Shown here: positions 21,231 through 30,463 of the stretch, piece by piece
How the letters are laid out: each line of letters starts with the position of its first letter
Numbering within the stretch: position 1 is the first letter of the stretch
NCBI GenBank assembly: GCA_051006515.1
Contig: JBPCTD010000061.1
Location: 1 to 41,519 of the forward strand
From: ZLKRG08 sp051006515
Lineage (GTDB): Bacteria; Actinomycetota; Actinomycetes; Nanopelagicales; Nanopelagicaceae
Length of the DNA stretch: 41,519 nt
Direction: 5' to 3'
Program-made: the position numbers and the translations under genes
Notes under the pieces: model-generated
What the model was told of the DNA's origin: nothing
Database searches by the model: none
The model's input: the letters and a program-made list of their open reading frames with translations, nothing else

Positions 21231-22296
21231 TGACGCCATTTGCTGAGCAAAGCTTCTCAATGCCCTTGCAAACGTCAGCCTTCTTCTGGAAGCCATCAGC
21301 AATAACAACCTTTACGTTGCTCTTGGTGATACCAACTGGTGTTAGAAGTACTGATGGAACCTTGATTGTTCCATTGTCAGTTGAACCATTGGTCTTTGCC
21401 TTCTTACCATTGATCAAAGCAACTGCTAGATCTGCTGCACCTTGTGCTTCAGCCTTGATTGCTTTGTAAACAGTATTTGATAGGTCGCCAGTTAGAACTG
21501 CGCGTAGACCATCAACAGTTGCATCCTGGCCAGATACGCAGACCTTGCCATTTAGCTTGTTCTTCTTAAGAACTGCAACTGCTGCAAGTCCTAGACCTTC
21601 GTTAGCTGAAACAACTGCATCAAGCTTGCCGCCAGCCTTAGTTAGCTGCTGCTCGAAAATTGTTCCACCCTTTACGTTATCCCAATCAGGAACTGATTGA
21701 TCATCAACAAGTGTTCCACCTGAGCTCTTTAGGTACGGACCTACTACAGATGCATAACCTTGCTTGAATAGAGTTGCGTTGTTATCAGTTGGTGAACCAT
21801 TTAGATATTCGACGCGTGGCTTCTTAACGCCCTTAGCCTTCAAGCAGTTAACAATTCCTTGACCTTGTAGCTTACCTACTGCAACGTTATCGAATGATAC
21901 GTAGTAAGAAGCTGAACCATTTAGAGTCAAACGGTCATAGTCAATTGTTGGAACGCCTTGTGACTTTGCCTTGTCCTGAACAGCCTTAGCTGAATCTGAA
22001 TCAAGGTTTACCATGATTAGAACCTTCGCACCCTTTGTAAGCATCTGATCTGCAATAGTTGCAAATGCAGCCTTATCACCGTTTGCATTTTGAATTTCAG
22101 CGGTTACGCCTGCCTTCTTAAATGCAGCAGTTAGGAATGGACGGTCTGCTGTTTCCCAGCGAGCTGATGAAGCAGCATCTGGAAGAATCACGCCAACAAA
22201 GCCTGAAGCAGCCTTTGCAGAAGTTGTGACAAATCCAGTTAGAGCGATTGATGCTGCTGAAATTGCAGCAACGACCGCTAAACGACGCTTTGACAT
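21226..22296 (-). CDS. Sugar ABC transporter substrate-binding protein, XylF-like
   Basis: A 356-residue exported binding protein. The N-terminus MSKRRLAVVAAISAASIAL followed by a Ser/Ala-rich stretch is a Sec signal peptide, with cleavage likely after AKA at about residue 29. The mature part is a periplasmic-binding type 1 fold, with VILPDAASSARWETADRPF at the start as in D-xylose-binding XylF, then IDYDRLTLNGSASYYVSFDN and the ribose/xylose-type NEGLGLAAVAVLKKN. There is no lipobox cysteine. It is the first gene of the transporter operon and has an AAAGG ribosome site. Xylose as ligand is inferred from this similarity and from xylA nearby. Confidence 0.9.
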   Translation of the reverse strand: MSKRRLAVVAAISAASIALTGFVTTSAKAASGFVGVILPDAASSARWETADRPFLTAAFKKAGVTAEIQNANGDKAAFATIADQMLTKGAKVLIMVNLDSDSAKAVQDKAKSQGVPTIDYDRLTLNGSASYYVSFDNVAVGKLQGQGIVNCLKAKGVKKPRVEYLNGSPTDNNATLFKQGYASVVGPYLKSSGGTLVDDQSVPDWDNVKGGTIFEQQLTKAGGKLDAVVSANEGLGLAAVAVLKKNKLNGKVCVSGQDATVDGLRAVLTGDLSNTVYKAIKAEAQGAADLAVALINGKKAKTNGSTDNGTIKVPSVLLTPVGITKSNVKVVIADGFQKKADVCKGIEKLCSANGVK

Positions 22297-22316
22297 TTAG
22301 TTACCTTTCGAAAGTC

Positions 22317-22389
22317 GATACATAAGTTAGGCCTCTTTAACCTGTGGGACCTATGTATCTAGGTGGTTTAAACCTAAGGGTCAATGACC
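22317..22389. promoter_or_regulatory. Cluster of palindromes between the transporter operon and argS
   Basis: Within 73 bases there are four symmetric elements: an inverted repeat GATACATA/TATGTATC (22317-22324 and 22352-22359), ACCTA-6-TAGGT (22349-22364), GGTTTAAACC (22365-22374) and GGTCA-A-TGACC (22379-22389). This density in a compact genome suggests operators for the divergent sugar transporter operon. TATGTAT recurs in front of xylA at 17872. No confident -10/-35 pair was found for the transporter. Confidence 0.45.
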
Positions 22390-22436
22390 AAATAATGAAT
22401 ACTTGTTACGAAAATTTAATAAATCGCAGCGTCAAG

Positions 22437-22448
22437 TAGAATAAGTCA
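22437..22448 (+). promoter_or_regulatory. Candidate leaderless promoter of argS (-10 TAGAAT)
   Basis: TAGAAT at 22437-22442 is followed by six bases and the ATG at 22449, the same hexamer and spacing as at argF. No ribosome site precedes the ATG. It would drive the argS-lysA-hom-thrC-thrB operon. Confidence 0.5.
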
Positions 22449-24092
22449 ATGTCCTCACCTCAGGCTCAGCTGACCGGCCAGATCCGCTCGGCTATAGAAG
22501 AGGTATTTCAACTTCCAGGCTTCGAAGGCGATATTCCACTTGAGCGCCCTAAGAATCGAGAGCATGGGGATTACGCCAGTTCCATCGCCCTCCAGTTAGC
22601 TAAGCAGTTAGGTAAACCCCCACGCGTAATTGCCGAAGCGCTGCAGCGAGCGCTCGAGAGCGCACCAAACCTAACCAAAGTAGATATTGCCGGCCCAGGT
22701 TTTATTAACTTCACTCTAAATCGATCCAGCCAAGCCGAATTGGTAAAGAGCATAAATTCACTTGGCAAAGATTATGGAAAGAGTAATTCCCTAGAAGGAC
22801 TTTCTTTCAACGTGGAATTTATTAGCGCTAATCCAACTGGACCATTACATCTTGGACATACTAGATGGGCCGCAGTTGGTGATGCGCTCGCCAGAGTTTT
22901 GAATGCAGCCGGTGCAAAAGTAACACGTGAGTTTTATATAAATGATCGTGGCGTGCAGATGGATCTCTTCGGAGAATCAGTCAGGGCAGCGGCTCTTGGT
23001 CAACCAATTCCAACTGATGGATATCAAGGTGATTACATTGCAGATATTGCAAAGCACTTAACTGATTCCGACCCAGATATTTTAAGACTTTCAGAAGATA
23101 AACAAAAGAACGAATTTCGTGAACGTGCATACAAATATCAATTAGCTCACCAGCAACAAGTATTAAAGAGTTTCAATACTTATTTTGATATCTGGTTCTC
23201 GGAAAGATCGCTGCATGAATCAGGTGCCATTGAACATGGGCTAGAAGAGTTAACTAAAAAAGGTCACGTATTCGAATTTGAAGGAGCTACTTGGCTTCGC
23301 ACTACTGACTTTGGTGATGATAAAGATCGCGTCCTTATTAAAGCTGATGGCACCTATACCTATTTCACCTCTGATACCGCTTATTACATTAATAAACGTG
23401 AACGTGGTTATGACATCTGCATTTATTTATTGGGTGCCGACCATCACGGATATGTCGGGCGCTTGAAAGCAGTTGCCCAGTGCAATAATGACAATCCAGA
23501 TAAAGTAGAAGTATTAATTGGCCAATTGGTAAAAATCATGAAAAATGGCCAAGAAGTTAAGTTATCCAAGCGCGCCGGAACCATTATTACTCTTGAAGAT
23601 ATCGTGGAAGAGGTCGGCGTGGATGCCGCTCGTTACACCTTGATTCGCTATCCAACTGATTCGCCAATGGTGATGGATGTTGAAGTTTTGAAATCAAGAA
23701 CCAATGAGAATCCTGTTTATTACGTGCAATATGCCCATGCGCGCATTGCAGGCGTATTGCGAAATGGTGAAGAGTTGGGTTTGAAAGTCGGAGAATTTAA
23801 TACTTCAGAACTTACCCACGAACGCGAAGTGGAATTACTCGGATCGCTCTCTGATTTTCCAATTGTGGTTGCAACTGCGGCAGAGCTGCGCGAAGCGCAT
23901 CGAGTTGCGCGATATTTAGAAGAACTTGCCGGTGTTTATCACCGGTTCTATGCCGATTGTCGCGTTCTTCCTATGGGCGATGAGCCAGTCAGTGACCTAC
24001 ATATCGCCAGATTAAATCTATGTGCAGCAACTCGTCAGGTACTGGACAATGGGCTCTCACTATTAGGCGTTAGCGCGCCGGAGCGGATGTGA
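22449..24092 (+). CDS. argS: Arginine--tRNA ligase
   Basis: A 547-residue class I aminoacyl-tRNA synthetase that charges tRNA-Arg. The HIGH motif appears as NPTGPLHLGHTRWA and the KMSKS loop as VKLSKRAGT. An N-terminal tRNA-binding domain (about 1-110) and a helical anticodon-binding C-terminus (about 430-547) are present, ending in the family-typical GLSLLGVSAPERM. It heads the argS-lysA-hom-thrC-thrB operon, an order common in actinobacteria. Its stop overlaps the lysA start. Confidence 0.98.
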   Translation: MSSPQAQLTGQIRSAIEEVFQLPGFEGDIPLERPKNREHGDYASSIALQLAKQLGKPPRVIAEALQRALESAPNLTKVDIAGPGFINFTLNRSSQAELVKSINSLGKDYGKSNSLEGLSFNVEFISANPTGPLHLGHTRWAAVGDALARVLNAAGAKVTREFYINDRGVQMDLFGESVRAAALGQPIPTDGYQGDYIADIAKHLTDSDPDILRLSEDKQKNEFRERAYKYQLAHQQQVLKSFNTYFDIWFSERSLHESGAIEHGLEELTKKGHVFEFEGATWLRTTDFGDDKDRVLIKADGTYTYFTSDTAYYINKRERGYDICIYLLGADHHGYVGRLKAVAQCNNDNPDKVEVLIGQLVKIMKNGQEVKLSKRAGTIITLEDIVEEVGVDAARYTLIRYPTDSPMVMDVEVLKSRTNENPVYYVQYAHARIAGVLRNGEELGLKVGEFNTSELTHEREVELLGSLSDFPIVVATAAELREAHRVARYLEELAGVYHRFYADCRVLPMGDEPVSDLHIARLNLCAATRQVLDNGLSLLGVSAPERM

Positions 24093-25405
24093 TGACAGAT
24101 TCAGTTTGGTCTGCAAATGCCAAATTTGTAGATGGAGAATTGATGGTTGCTGGAGTTAGAGCAACCGATCTGGCACGCCAATTTGGCACTCCTGTTTTTA
24201 TTTTAGATGAAGCAGATTTCAAAGCGCGCGCAATTTCATTTCGAGATGCCATGAACAATGCTTTTTCTTCATCAATCGTTTATTACGCATCAAAAGCATT
24301 TACCTGCAAAGAAGTTGCTCGTTGGATTTCTGAGCTTGGTTTAGGTATTGATGTGGCAACTGGCGGTGAACTTGAAGTTGCGCTATCAGTCGGATTTCCA
24401 CCAGCTCGAATTCAGGTACATGGCAATAACAAATCTGTTGCTGAAATCGAACGCGCTGTAAGTGTTGGAGTTGGCAACATCGTGATTGATTCAATGCAGG
24501 AAATTGCCCGAGTTGCCGCAGCTGCAGAGAAATTCAAAAAAGTGCAATCAGTAATGATTCGATTAAATCCTGGCGTCGAGGCTCATACCATCGAAGCGAT
24601 TGCAACTGCCCACGAAGATGTGAAGTTTGGTCTTTCAATTGCTACCGGCATGGCTTGGGAAGCAGTTAAAGAAGTCGCCAAGTTTGCCCAATTAGATCTG
24701 CGCGGAGTACATGCACACATTGGTTCGCAGATTTTTAATATGGATGGCCACCGCATGACTATCGATCGATTGTTAGATTTCATGGCGCGCTATCGCGATG
24801 AATTCAACCGAGAGTTACCAGATGTTGATTTCGGTGGTGGATTTGGAATTCTCTACACCGCTGAAGATGCACCGATGGCAATTTCAACTGCGATTTCAGA
24901 GATCAAAAGCGCTGTAGTTAAAGGTTGCGCCGCCAGAAGTTTGCAGATTCCACATGTGGCAATTGAGCCGGGCAGATCAATTGTTGGTCCTTCTGTGTGC
25001 ACCATTTATGAAGTAGGAACCACTAAAGAGGTGCAATTAGATTCCGGAACTCGTAATTACATCTCAGTTGATGGTGGCATGTCAGACAATATTCGTCCAG
25101 CTTTATATGGCGCGCTTTATCAAGCCCATTTAGCTAATCGCACCTCTACTGCAAAAACTGCACAATCTAGATTGGTTGGAAAGCATTGCGAAACTGGCGA
25201 TATTTTGATTCGTGATATCGAACTTCCATCAGATATTGCACCTGGAGATTTGATTGCATTACCTGCAACTGGGGCTTATGGACGCAGCATGGCAAGTAAT
25301 TACAATCATGTGCCAAGACCAGCTGTGGTTTCGGTATTAAATGGCAGCGCACGAGTGATCGTCCGCCGCGAAAATTATGAAGATTTACTCCGCTTGGACG
25401 TATGA
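24092..25405 (+). CDS. lysA: Diaminopimelate decarboxylase
   Basis: A PLP enzyme of about 437 residues that makes lysine from meso-diaminopimelate, the last step of the pathway. The PLP lysine lies in YYASKAF, and the fold-type III marks HIGSQIF, VDFGGGFGI, EPGRSIV and CETGDI are present. The ATG at 24092 overlaps the argS TGA by one base and has GGAG eight bases upstream; a GTG at 24089 is an alternative. Overlap with argS points to coupled translation. Confidence 0.97.
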   Translation: MTDSVWSANAKFVDGELMVAGVRATDLARQFGTPVFILDEADFKARAISFRDAMNNAFSSSIVYYASKAFTCKEVARWISELGLGIDVATGGELEVALSVGFPPARIQVHGNNKSVAEIERAVSVGVGNIVIDSMQEIARVAAAAEKFKKVQSVMIRLNPGVEAHTIEAIATAHEDVKFGLSIATGMAWEAVKEVAKFAQLDLRGVHAHIGSQIFNMDGHRMTIDRLLDFMARYRDEFNRELPDVDFGGGFGILYTAEDAPMAISTAISEIKSAVVKGCAARSLQIPHVAIEPGRSIVGPSVCTIYEVGTTKEVQLDSGTRNYISVDGGMSDNIRPALYGALYQAHLANRTSTAKTAQSRLVGKHCETGDILIRDIELPSDIAPGDLIALPATGAYGRSMASNYNHVPRPAVVSVLNGSARVIVRRENYEDLLRLDV

Positions 25406-25417
25406 AAGAATAACCAA

Positions 25418-26698
25418 GTGAAAACCATCAAAATCGGAATGCTCGGCTGCGGAGTTGTCGGCGGTTCAGTTGCTCGTGAACTGGCATCAAATAGCTCTGA
25501 TTTAGCAGCGCGCGCCGGTGCCAAACTCGAACTAACAAAAATTGCTGTTCGTAGTTTAGGTAAGCGTGATGGGGTAGCGGATTCGCTGTTAACTACAGAT
25601 GCGGAATCAGTAGTAACAGATCCGGATATTCAATTAGTCATTGAAGTAATGGGCGGGATTGAACCAGCTCGAGAATTAATTTTGAAAGCTATGGCAAATG
25701 GCAAATCAGTAGTCACTGCAAATAAAGCGCTACTTGCATCTCATGGCGCTGATTTATATGCAGCTGCCGAAAAAGCTGGCGTAGATCTTTATTATGAAGC
25801 TGCAGTAGCTGGTGCTATTCCGATTATTCGCCCGTTACGCGAATCTTTGGTCGGAGATCACATTAATCGCGTTATGGGAATCGTAAACGGAACCACTAAT
25901 TTTATTTTGACCAAGATGGACGAAGAAGGTTTGGCTTTTGATCAAGTATTGAAAGAAGCACAAGCACTTGGCTACGCCGAAGCTGATCCAACTGCGGATG
26001 TTGAAGGCCATGACGCTGCTGCGAAAGCTGCAATTTTGGCCGGGTTAGCATTTCATTCTAAAGTAACTGCTAAAGATGTTTACTGCGAAGGTATTACTAA
26101 GCTAACTGCGCAAGATGTTATTACTGCCAAAGCAATGAATAAAGTAATTAAATTAATTGCAATTGCAGAGCGCACCGATCAAGGTATTGCAGTTCGAGTT
26201 CATCCAATGATGCTAGATCGCAGCCACCCATTGGCATCGGTACGCGAAGCATTTAATGCAGTTTTCGTGGAATCAGAAGGCGCGGGCCAATTAATGTTCT
26301 ACGGTCGTGGCGCAGGTGGCGCACCAACTGCATCAGCAGTTTTAGGCGATGTAGTTGCTGTAGCTCGCCATTTAGTTGCCGGCAGCAAAGGTCCAGCAGA
26401 ATCTGATTACGCTGATTTAGGTGTGGCACCGCAAGGAGCGGCAATCACCAAGTATGCAATTCGACTTTCGGTAAATGACAAGCCAGGTGTGTTGGCAAAT
26501 GTGGCAAATACCTTTGCTGGAGAAGGCGTATCAATTCAAACAGTGCGCCAGACTGGCCGCGGTGAAGCTGCGGAATTAACAGTGGTAACTCACCGCGGCA
26601 CCGAAGCAGCGCTGCAATCAACTGTAAAGAAACTTTCGAACTTAGATGTGGTCCGCGAAGTTGAGAGCGTTATCCGAGTAGAGGGATCTGCTTCGTGA
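25418..26698 (+). CDS. hom: Homoserine dehydrogenase
   Basis: A 426-residue enzyme reducing aspartate semialdehyde to homoserine, the branch point to threonine and methionine. It has an N-terminal NAD(P)-binding motif GMLGCGVVGGSVA, the catalytic region with GIVNGTTNFILTKM and AEADPTADVEGHDAAAK, and a C-terminal ACT domain (about 350-420, RLSVNDKPGVLANVANTF) for threonine feedback. The start is GTG with no clear ribosome site; AAGAAT lies six bases upstream, a weak match to the -10-like elements seen elsewhere here. It overlaps thrC by four bases. Confidence 0.97.
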   Translation: MKTIKIGMLGCGVVGGSVARELASNSSDLAARAGAKLELTKIAVRSLGKRDGVADSLLTTDAESVVTDPDIQLVIEVMGGIEPARELILKAMANGKSVVTANKALLASHGADLYAAAEKAGVDLYYEAAVAGAIPIIRPLRESLVGDHINRVMGIVNGTTNFILTKMDEEGLAFDQVLKEAQALGYAEADPTADVEGHDAAAKAAILAGLAFHSKVTAKDVYCEGITKLTAQDVITAKAMNKVIKLIAIAERTDQGIAVRVHPMMLDRSHPLASVREAFNAVFVESEGAGQLMFYGRGAGGAPTASAVLGDVVAVARHLVAGSKGPAESDYADLGVAPQGAAITKYAIRLSVNDKPGVLANVANTFAGEGVSIQTVRQTGRGEAAELTVVTHRGTEAALQSTVKKLSNLDVVREVESVIRVEGSAS

Positions 26699-27789
26699 AG
26701 ATAGGAAATATTTTTTCTCGGGCTACCAATGGCACTCACCAATGGCGCGGCGTAATTGAGGAATATCGCGATCGTTTACCCGTTTCTAAAAAGACTCCAG
26801 TAATTACATTGCGCGAAGGCGGTACTCCGCTTATTGAAGCGACTAATCTTTCCAAGATTCTGGGCAATGAGATCTGGTTGAAATTTGAAGGTGTAAACCC
26901 AACTGGTTCATTTAAAGATCGCGGCATGACAATGGCGATTTCTAAAGCTGCAGAAGATGGTGCACAAGCAGTTATCTGCGCTTCTACCGGTAATACTTCA
27001 GCGTCAGCTGCAGCGTATGCCGCACATGCAAATATGGTGCCAGCAGTTTTAATTCCGCAAGGCAAAATTGCGATGGGTAAATTAGCGCAAGCAGTTGTTC
27101 ATGGTTCAAAGATTCTCCAAGTAGATGGCAATTTTGATGATTGCTTAACTTTGGCAAAAGAGTTGTCAGAAAACTACCCAGTTGCTCTAGTTAATTCAGT
27201 TAATCCATATCGCATTGAAGGCCAAAAGACGGCAAGTTTTGAAATCATTGATTTCCTCAATGATGCTCCTGATTACCATGTACTGCCAGTTGGAAATGCT
27301 GGCAATATCACGGCATATTGGAAAGGTTATTTGGAGTATCGCGAAGAACGTAAAGCATCGCGCTTACCAAAGATGTGGGGCTTTCAAGCAGAAGGTGCGG
27401 CGCCAATTGTGCGCGGTGAAGTTGTAAAGAAACCAGAAACCATCGCAACTGCAATTCGAATTGGTAATCCCGCCTCATGGCAAGGCGCAAACAATGCGCG
27501 CGATATGTCTGGCGGATTGATTGATTCGGTAACTGATGAAGAGATTTTGAACGCATATCGATTGCTTGCAGCAAAAGAAGGTGTATTCGTGGAACCTTCA
27601 TCAGCTGCAGGAATTGCCGGCCTTTTGAAACATCAAGCTAAAGGCGATCTGCCAAAAGGAAAGCGTATTGTTGTTACCGTAACTGGACATGGTTTGAAAG
27701 ATATTCAATGGGCGCTGGAATCAGCGGCAGATCCAATTGTGGTTCCGGTAAATGCCAAAGTAGCAGCAGAGAAATTAGGTTTAGCTTAA
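26695..27789 (+). CDS. thrC: Threonine synthase
   Basis: A 364-residue PLP enzyme making threonine from O-phosphohomoserine. The PLP lysine is in NPTGSFKDRGM, and the phosphate-binding loop is in HVLPVGNAGNITAYWKG. It starts at a GTG overlapping the hom stop (GTGA) with a GAGGGAT ribosome site in the end of hom, and stops directly at the thrB start. Length is normal for the short actinobacterial type. Confidence 0.97.
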   Translation: MKIGNIFSRATNGTHQWRGVIEEYRDRLPVSKKTPVITLREGGTPLIEATNLSKILGNEIWLKFEGVNPTGSFKDRGMTMAISKAAEDGAQAVICASTGNTSASAAAYAAHANMVPAVLIPQGKIAMGKLAQAVVHGSKILQVDGNFDDCLTLAKELSENYPVALVNSVNPYRIEGQKTASFEIIDFLNDAPDYHVLPVGNAGNITAYWKGYLEYREERKASRLPKMWGFQAEGAAPIVRGEVVKKPETIATAIRIGNPASWQGANNARDMSGGLIDSVTDEEILNAYRLLAAKEGVFVEPSSAAGIAGLLKHQAKGDLPKGKRIVVTVTGHGLKDIQWALESAADPIVVPVNAKVAAEKLGLA

Positions 27790-28725
27790 ATGTCTCGCAT
27801 CACATTTCGCGCCAGCGCTTATGAAGTAAAAGTGCCAGCTAGCTCTGCAAATCTCGGCCCAGGTTTTGATTCTTTTGCCATCGCACTTGAAAAACGTGAT
27901 CGCTATATCGCGCAAGTTTTAGACGAGAAGAAGCTCGATATAGATGTTGCCGGTGAAGGCGCCGATGAAGTCTCTAAAGATGAAAAGAATTTAGTTGTAA
28001 AAGCGATTTACAAAGGTTGGGAATTTCTAGGATTATCAAAGAAAGAGTATCCAGGTTTAGCTTTAAGAGCACTTAACAATCTGCCACATGGTCGTGGTTT
28101 GGGTTCTTCTGCAAGTGCGATAATCGGCGGTTTAGTGCTTTCACGTTCACTTGTGGTTGGTGGCGTTGATCGCATGAGTGATCAAGATCTTCTTACGCTT
28201 GCAACCGAAATGGAAGGCCATCCAGACAATGTGGCAGCAGCGCTCTTTGGTGGCGCAGTTCTTTCATGGAGCGGCGACAGCTACTCAGACGCCATTAAAT
28301 TAGATGTTTCTCCACGAATTTCTGCCGTGGCATTTATTCCAGCAAATAATGTGCCAACTTCAAAAGCGCGCAAGATGTTGCCGGAAATGATTCCGCATCA
28401 AGATGCCGTTAAGAATTCAATTAACACAGCTTTACTAACTCAAGCTTTAACAAAACGTCCTGATTTATTGCTACCTGCCACTGAAGATTACTTACATCAA
28501 AGTTATCGCGAACCAGCGATGCCTAAATCTTTTGCTTTAATGTCAAAGTTACGTGCAGCTGGGGTAGCAGCATTTATTTCTGGTGCTGGCCCGACAGTTC
28601 TTGCGCTATTAGTTGATGCCGATCTAAACCATGAATTAGAAGATTTAGTTAAGGCAGCAGGAGCAGGATTTTCCGTCGAAAATCTTGATATTTCCAGCGT
28701 GGGCTATCAAGTTTCCAATATCTAA
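27790..28725 (+). CDS. thrB: Homoserine kinase
   Basis: A 311-residue GHMP-family kinase that phosphorylates homoserine. The ATP-binding motif LPHGRGLGSSASAIIGG, the N-terminal VPASSANLGPGFDSFAIAL and the C-terminal FISGAGPTVLALL are all present. The ATG follows the thrC stop with no gap, so hom, thrC and thrB should be translated as one coupled unit. It is the last gene of the operon. Confidence 0.97.
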   Translation: MSRITFRASAYEVKVPASSANLGPGFDSFAIALEKRDRYIAQVLDEKKLDIDVAGEGADEVSKDEKNLVVKAIYKGWEFLGLSKKEYPGLALRALNNLPHGRGLGSSASAIIGGLVLSRSLVVGGVDRMSDQDLLTLATEMEGHPDNVAAALFGGAVLSWSGDSYSDAIKLDVSPRISAVAFIPANNVPTSKARKMLPEMIPHQDAVKNSINTALLTQALTKRPDLLLPATEDYLHQSYREPAMPKSFALMSKLRAAGVAAFISGAGPTVLALLVDADLNHELEDLVKAAGAGFSVENLDISSVGYQVSNI

Positions 28726-28743
28726 AGCCATCTGCTACGCTAA

Positions 28744-28775
28744 AGCCATCAGTTCAGCCGATATGGCTCTTAAAA
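28744..28775 (+). terminator. Weak hairpin after thrB
   Basis: AGCCAT (28744-28749) and ATGGCT (28763-28768) form a 6-bp stem with a 13-base loop, 19 bases after the thrB stop. The tail is not T-rich, so factor-dependent termination or a leader structure for rho are alternatives. Confidence 0.25.
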
Positions 28776-28803
28776 ACTGGTAATCAATCAAAATCAAAGC
28801 TTT

Positions 28804-28832
28804 TTGTGTTTTAGAAATCTCTAAATTATAAG
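28804..28832 (+). promoter_or_regulatory. Promoter of rho
   Basis: TTGTGT (28804-28809), a 17-base spacer and TATAAG (28827-28832) are close to the sigma-70 consensus. The transcript would start near 28839 and carry a short leader with AAGGAT as ribosome site before the ATG at 28855. Confidence 0.6.
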
Positions 28833-28854
28833 AAGTTAACAATTAAGGATATAA

Positions 28855-30405
28855 ATGTCAGAAGAAACAAAAGTGCGCTCCGAAAGCCCTGAACTTGCTG
28901 CGATGACACTTCCGCAGTTGAAGAAGGTTGCTACCCAACTTGGAATTGATGGCGCAACAAAGATGGCCAAAGGTTCATTAGTCGATGCGATCGCAGATCT
29001 ACAGGCGCGTAATCGTGAATCTGCAAAGGCCGAAAAAGAGGCAGCACGCGCAGAGCGCGATGCCAAGCGTGAAGAACGTCGTAACGAAGAGAAGTCAGAA
29101 CGAAACGAAGAACGCGGCGATCGTAACGATCGTAATGACCGCAACGATCGCAATGATCGTGGCGATGATGAAGATGGAAATTCACGTCGTAATCGTGATC
29201 GCCACCGTGGACGCGATCGCCACCGTAATCGTGAAGATCGCGGCGAACCAGTTATTTCAGATGATGATGTCTTGCTACCTGTCGGTGGCTTAGTTGATAT
29301 CTTGGAAAATTACGCTTTCGTGCGTACCAGTGGTTACTTACCAAGCCCAAATGATGTTTATGTATCAATGCAGCAGGTTCGTAAATTCTCACTTCGCAAA
29401 GGCGATGTCCTTACCGGTGCGGTACGTCAACCGCGTGAAGGTGAGCGTCGCGAGAAGTTCAATGCACTTGTGCGACTAGATACCATCAATGGTGTTTCAC
29501 CAGAAGAAGCACGTAATCGCGTAGATTTTTCAAAGCTAGTCCCGCTATATCCGCAAGAGCGTCTACGCCTTGAAACTCAACCGAATATTTTGACCACTCG
29601 TGTTATCGATTTGATTGCACCGATTGGTAAAGGTCAACGTGGACTTATTGTTTCACCACCAAAAGCTGGTAAGACTATGGTTTTACAGGCAATTGCAAAT
29701 GCAATTACTGAGAACAATCCAGAGTGCCACTTGATGGTGGTCTTGGTCGATGAACGCCCAGAAGAAGTTACTGATATGCAACGCTCAGTAAAGGGCGAAG
29801 TAATCGCTTCAACTTTCGATCGTCCTGCGGATGATCACACCAGTGTTGCTGAATTAGCAATTGAACGTGCAAAGCGTTTAGTTGAGTTAGGCCACGACGT
29901 GGTTGTGCTTCTTGATTCAATCACCCGTCTAGGTCGTGCTTACAACATTGCTGCACCAGCTTCAGGTCGAATTCTTTCCGGTGGTGTTGATTCTGCAGCG
30001 CTATATCCACCAAAGAAATTCTTCGGTGCTGCTCGCAATATAGAAGATGGCGGTTCATTAACAATTCTTGCTACGGCGCTAGTTGAAACTGGTTCGAAGA
30101 TGGATGAAGTTATCTTCGAAGAGTTCAAGGGCACCGGTAACATGGAATTGAAACTTGATCGCAAACTTGCAGATAAGCGCATCTTCCCAGCGGTAGATGT
30201 CGATGCTTCAGGTACTCGTAAGGAAGAAATCCTTATGGGCACTGAAGAATTAAATATTGTTTGGAAATTACGTCGCGTACTTCATGCACTTGATCAACAG
30301 CAAGCAATCGAATTGTTGCTTGAGAAGATGAAAGGCACAAAGAGCAACGTGGAATTCTTGATGCAGGTACAGAAGACCACTGTTGGTCCTGACGAAGCGA
30401 AGTAA
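28855..30405 (+). CDS. rho: Transcription termination factor Rho
   Basis: A 516-residue hexameric RNA helicase that ends transcription. Residues about 12-50 are the Rho N-terminal domain (LPQLKKVATQLGIDGATKM). Residues about 55-130 are a charged Arg/Asp/Asn/Glu insertion typical of actinobacterial Rho, here with five tandem DRN units. The primary RNA-binding OSB fold follows (ILENYAFVRTSGYLPSPNDV). The ATPase core has Walker A SPPKAGKT, Walker B VVVLLDSITRLGRAYN and the C-terminal region with GTGNMELKLDRKLADKRIFP. It begins the rho-rpmE-prfA-prmC block. Confidence 0.97.
   Translation: MSEETKVRSESPELAAMTLPQLKKVATQLGIDGATKMAKGSLVDAIADLQARNRESAKAEKEAARAERDAKREERRNEEKSERNEERGDRNDRNDRNDRNDRGDDEDGNSRRNRDRHRGRDRHRNREDRGEPVISDDDVLLPVGGLVDILENYAFVRTSGYLPSPNDVYVSMQQVRKFSLRKGDVLTGAVRQPREGERREKFNALVRLDTINGVSPEEARNRVDFSKLVPLYPQERLRLETQPNILTTRVIDLIAPIGKGQRGLIVSPPKAGKTMVLQAIANAITENNPECHLMVVLVDERPEEVTDMQRSVKGEVIASTFDRPADDHTSVAELAIERAKRLVELGHDVVVLLDSITRLGRAYNIAAPASGRILSGGVDSAALYPPKKFFGAARNIEDGGSLTILATALVETGSKMDEVIFEEFKGTGNMELKLDRKLADKRIFPAVDVDASGTRKEEILMGTEELNIVWKLRRVLHALDQQQAIELLLEKMKGTKSNVEFLMQVQKTTVGPDEAK
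29119..29163 (+). repeat. Five tandem 9-base units inside rho coding DRN repeats
   Basis: GAT/GAC-CGT/CGC-AAC/AAT units run five times from 29119, the last ending in GGC (DRNDRNDRNDRNDRG, residues 89-103). Copies differ mainly at third codon positions. A further 12-base direct repeat GATCGCCACCGT follows at about 29198 and 29216. Confidence 0.75.
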
Positions 30406-30428
30406 TTCAAGCTGATTCACGCTCAATT

Positions 30429-30457
30429 TTGCGTTGAAGATGTTACGAAGTTACCCT
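30429..30457 (+). promoter_or_regulatory. Promoter of rpmE
   Basis: TTGCGT (30429-30434), a 17-base spacer and TACCCT (30452-30457) form a good promoter, giving a leader of about 60 bases before the rpmE ATG at 30524. Confidence 0.55.
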
Positions 30458-30463
30458 TAACCC

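Noticed and set aside
28931..29293. Open frames on both strands across the Rho insertion
   Set aside because: They arise from the repetitive GATCGT/CGTAAT codons of rho and have compositions rich in His/Arg or Ser/Arg with no domain.
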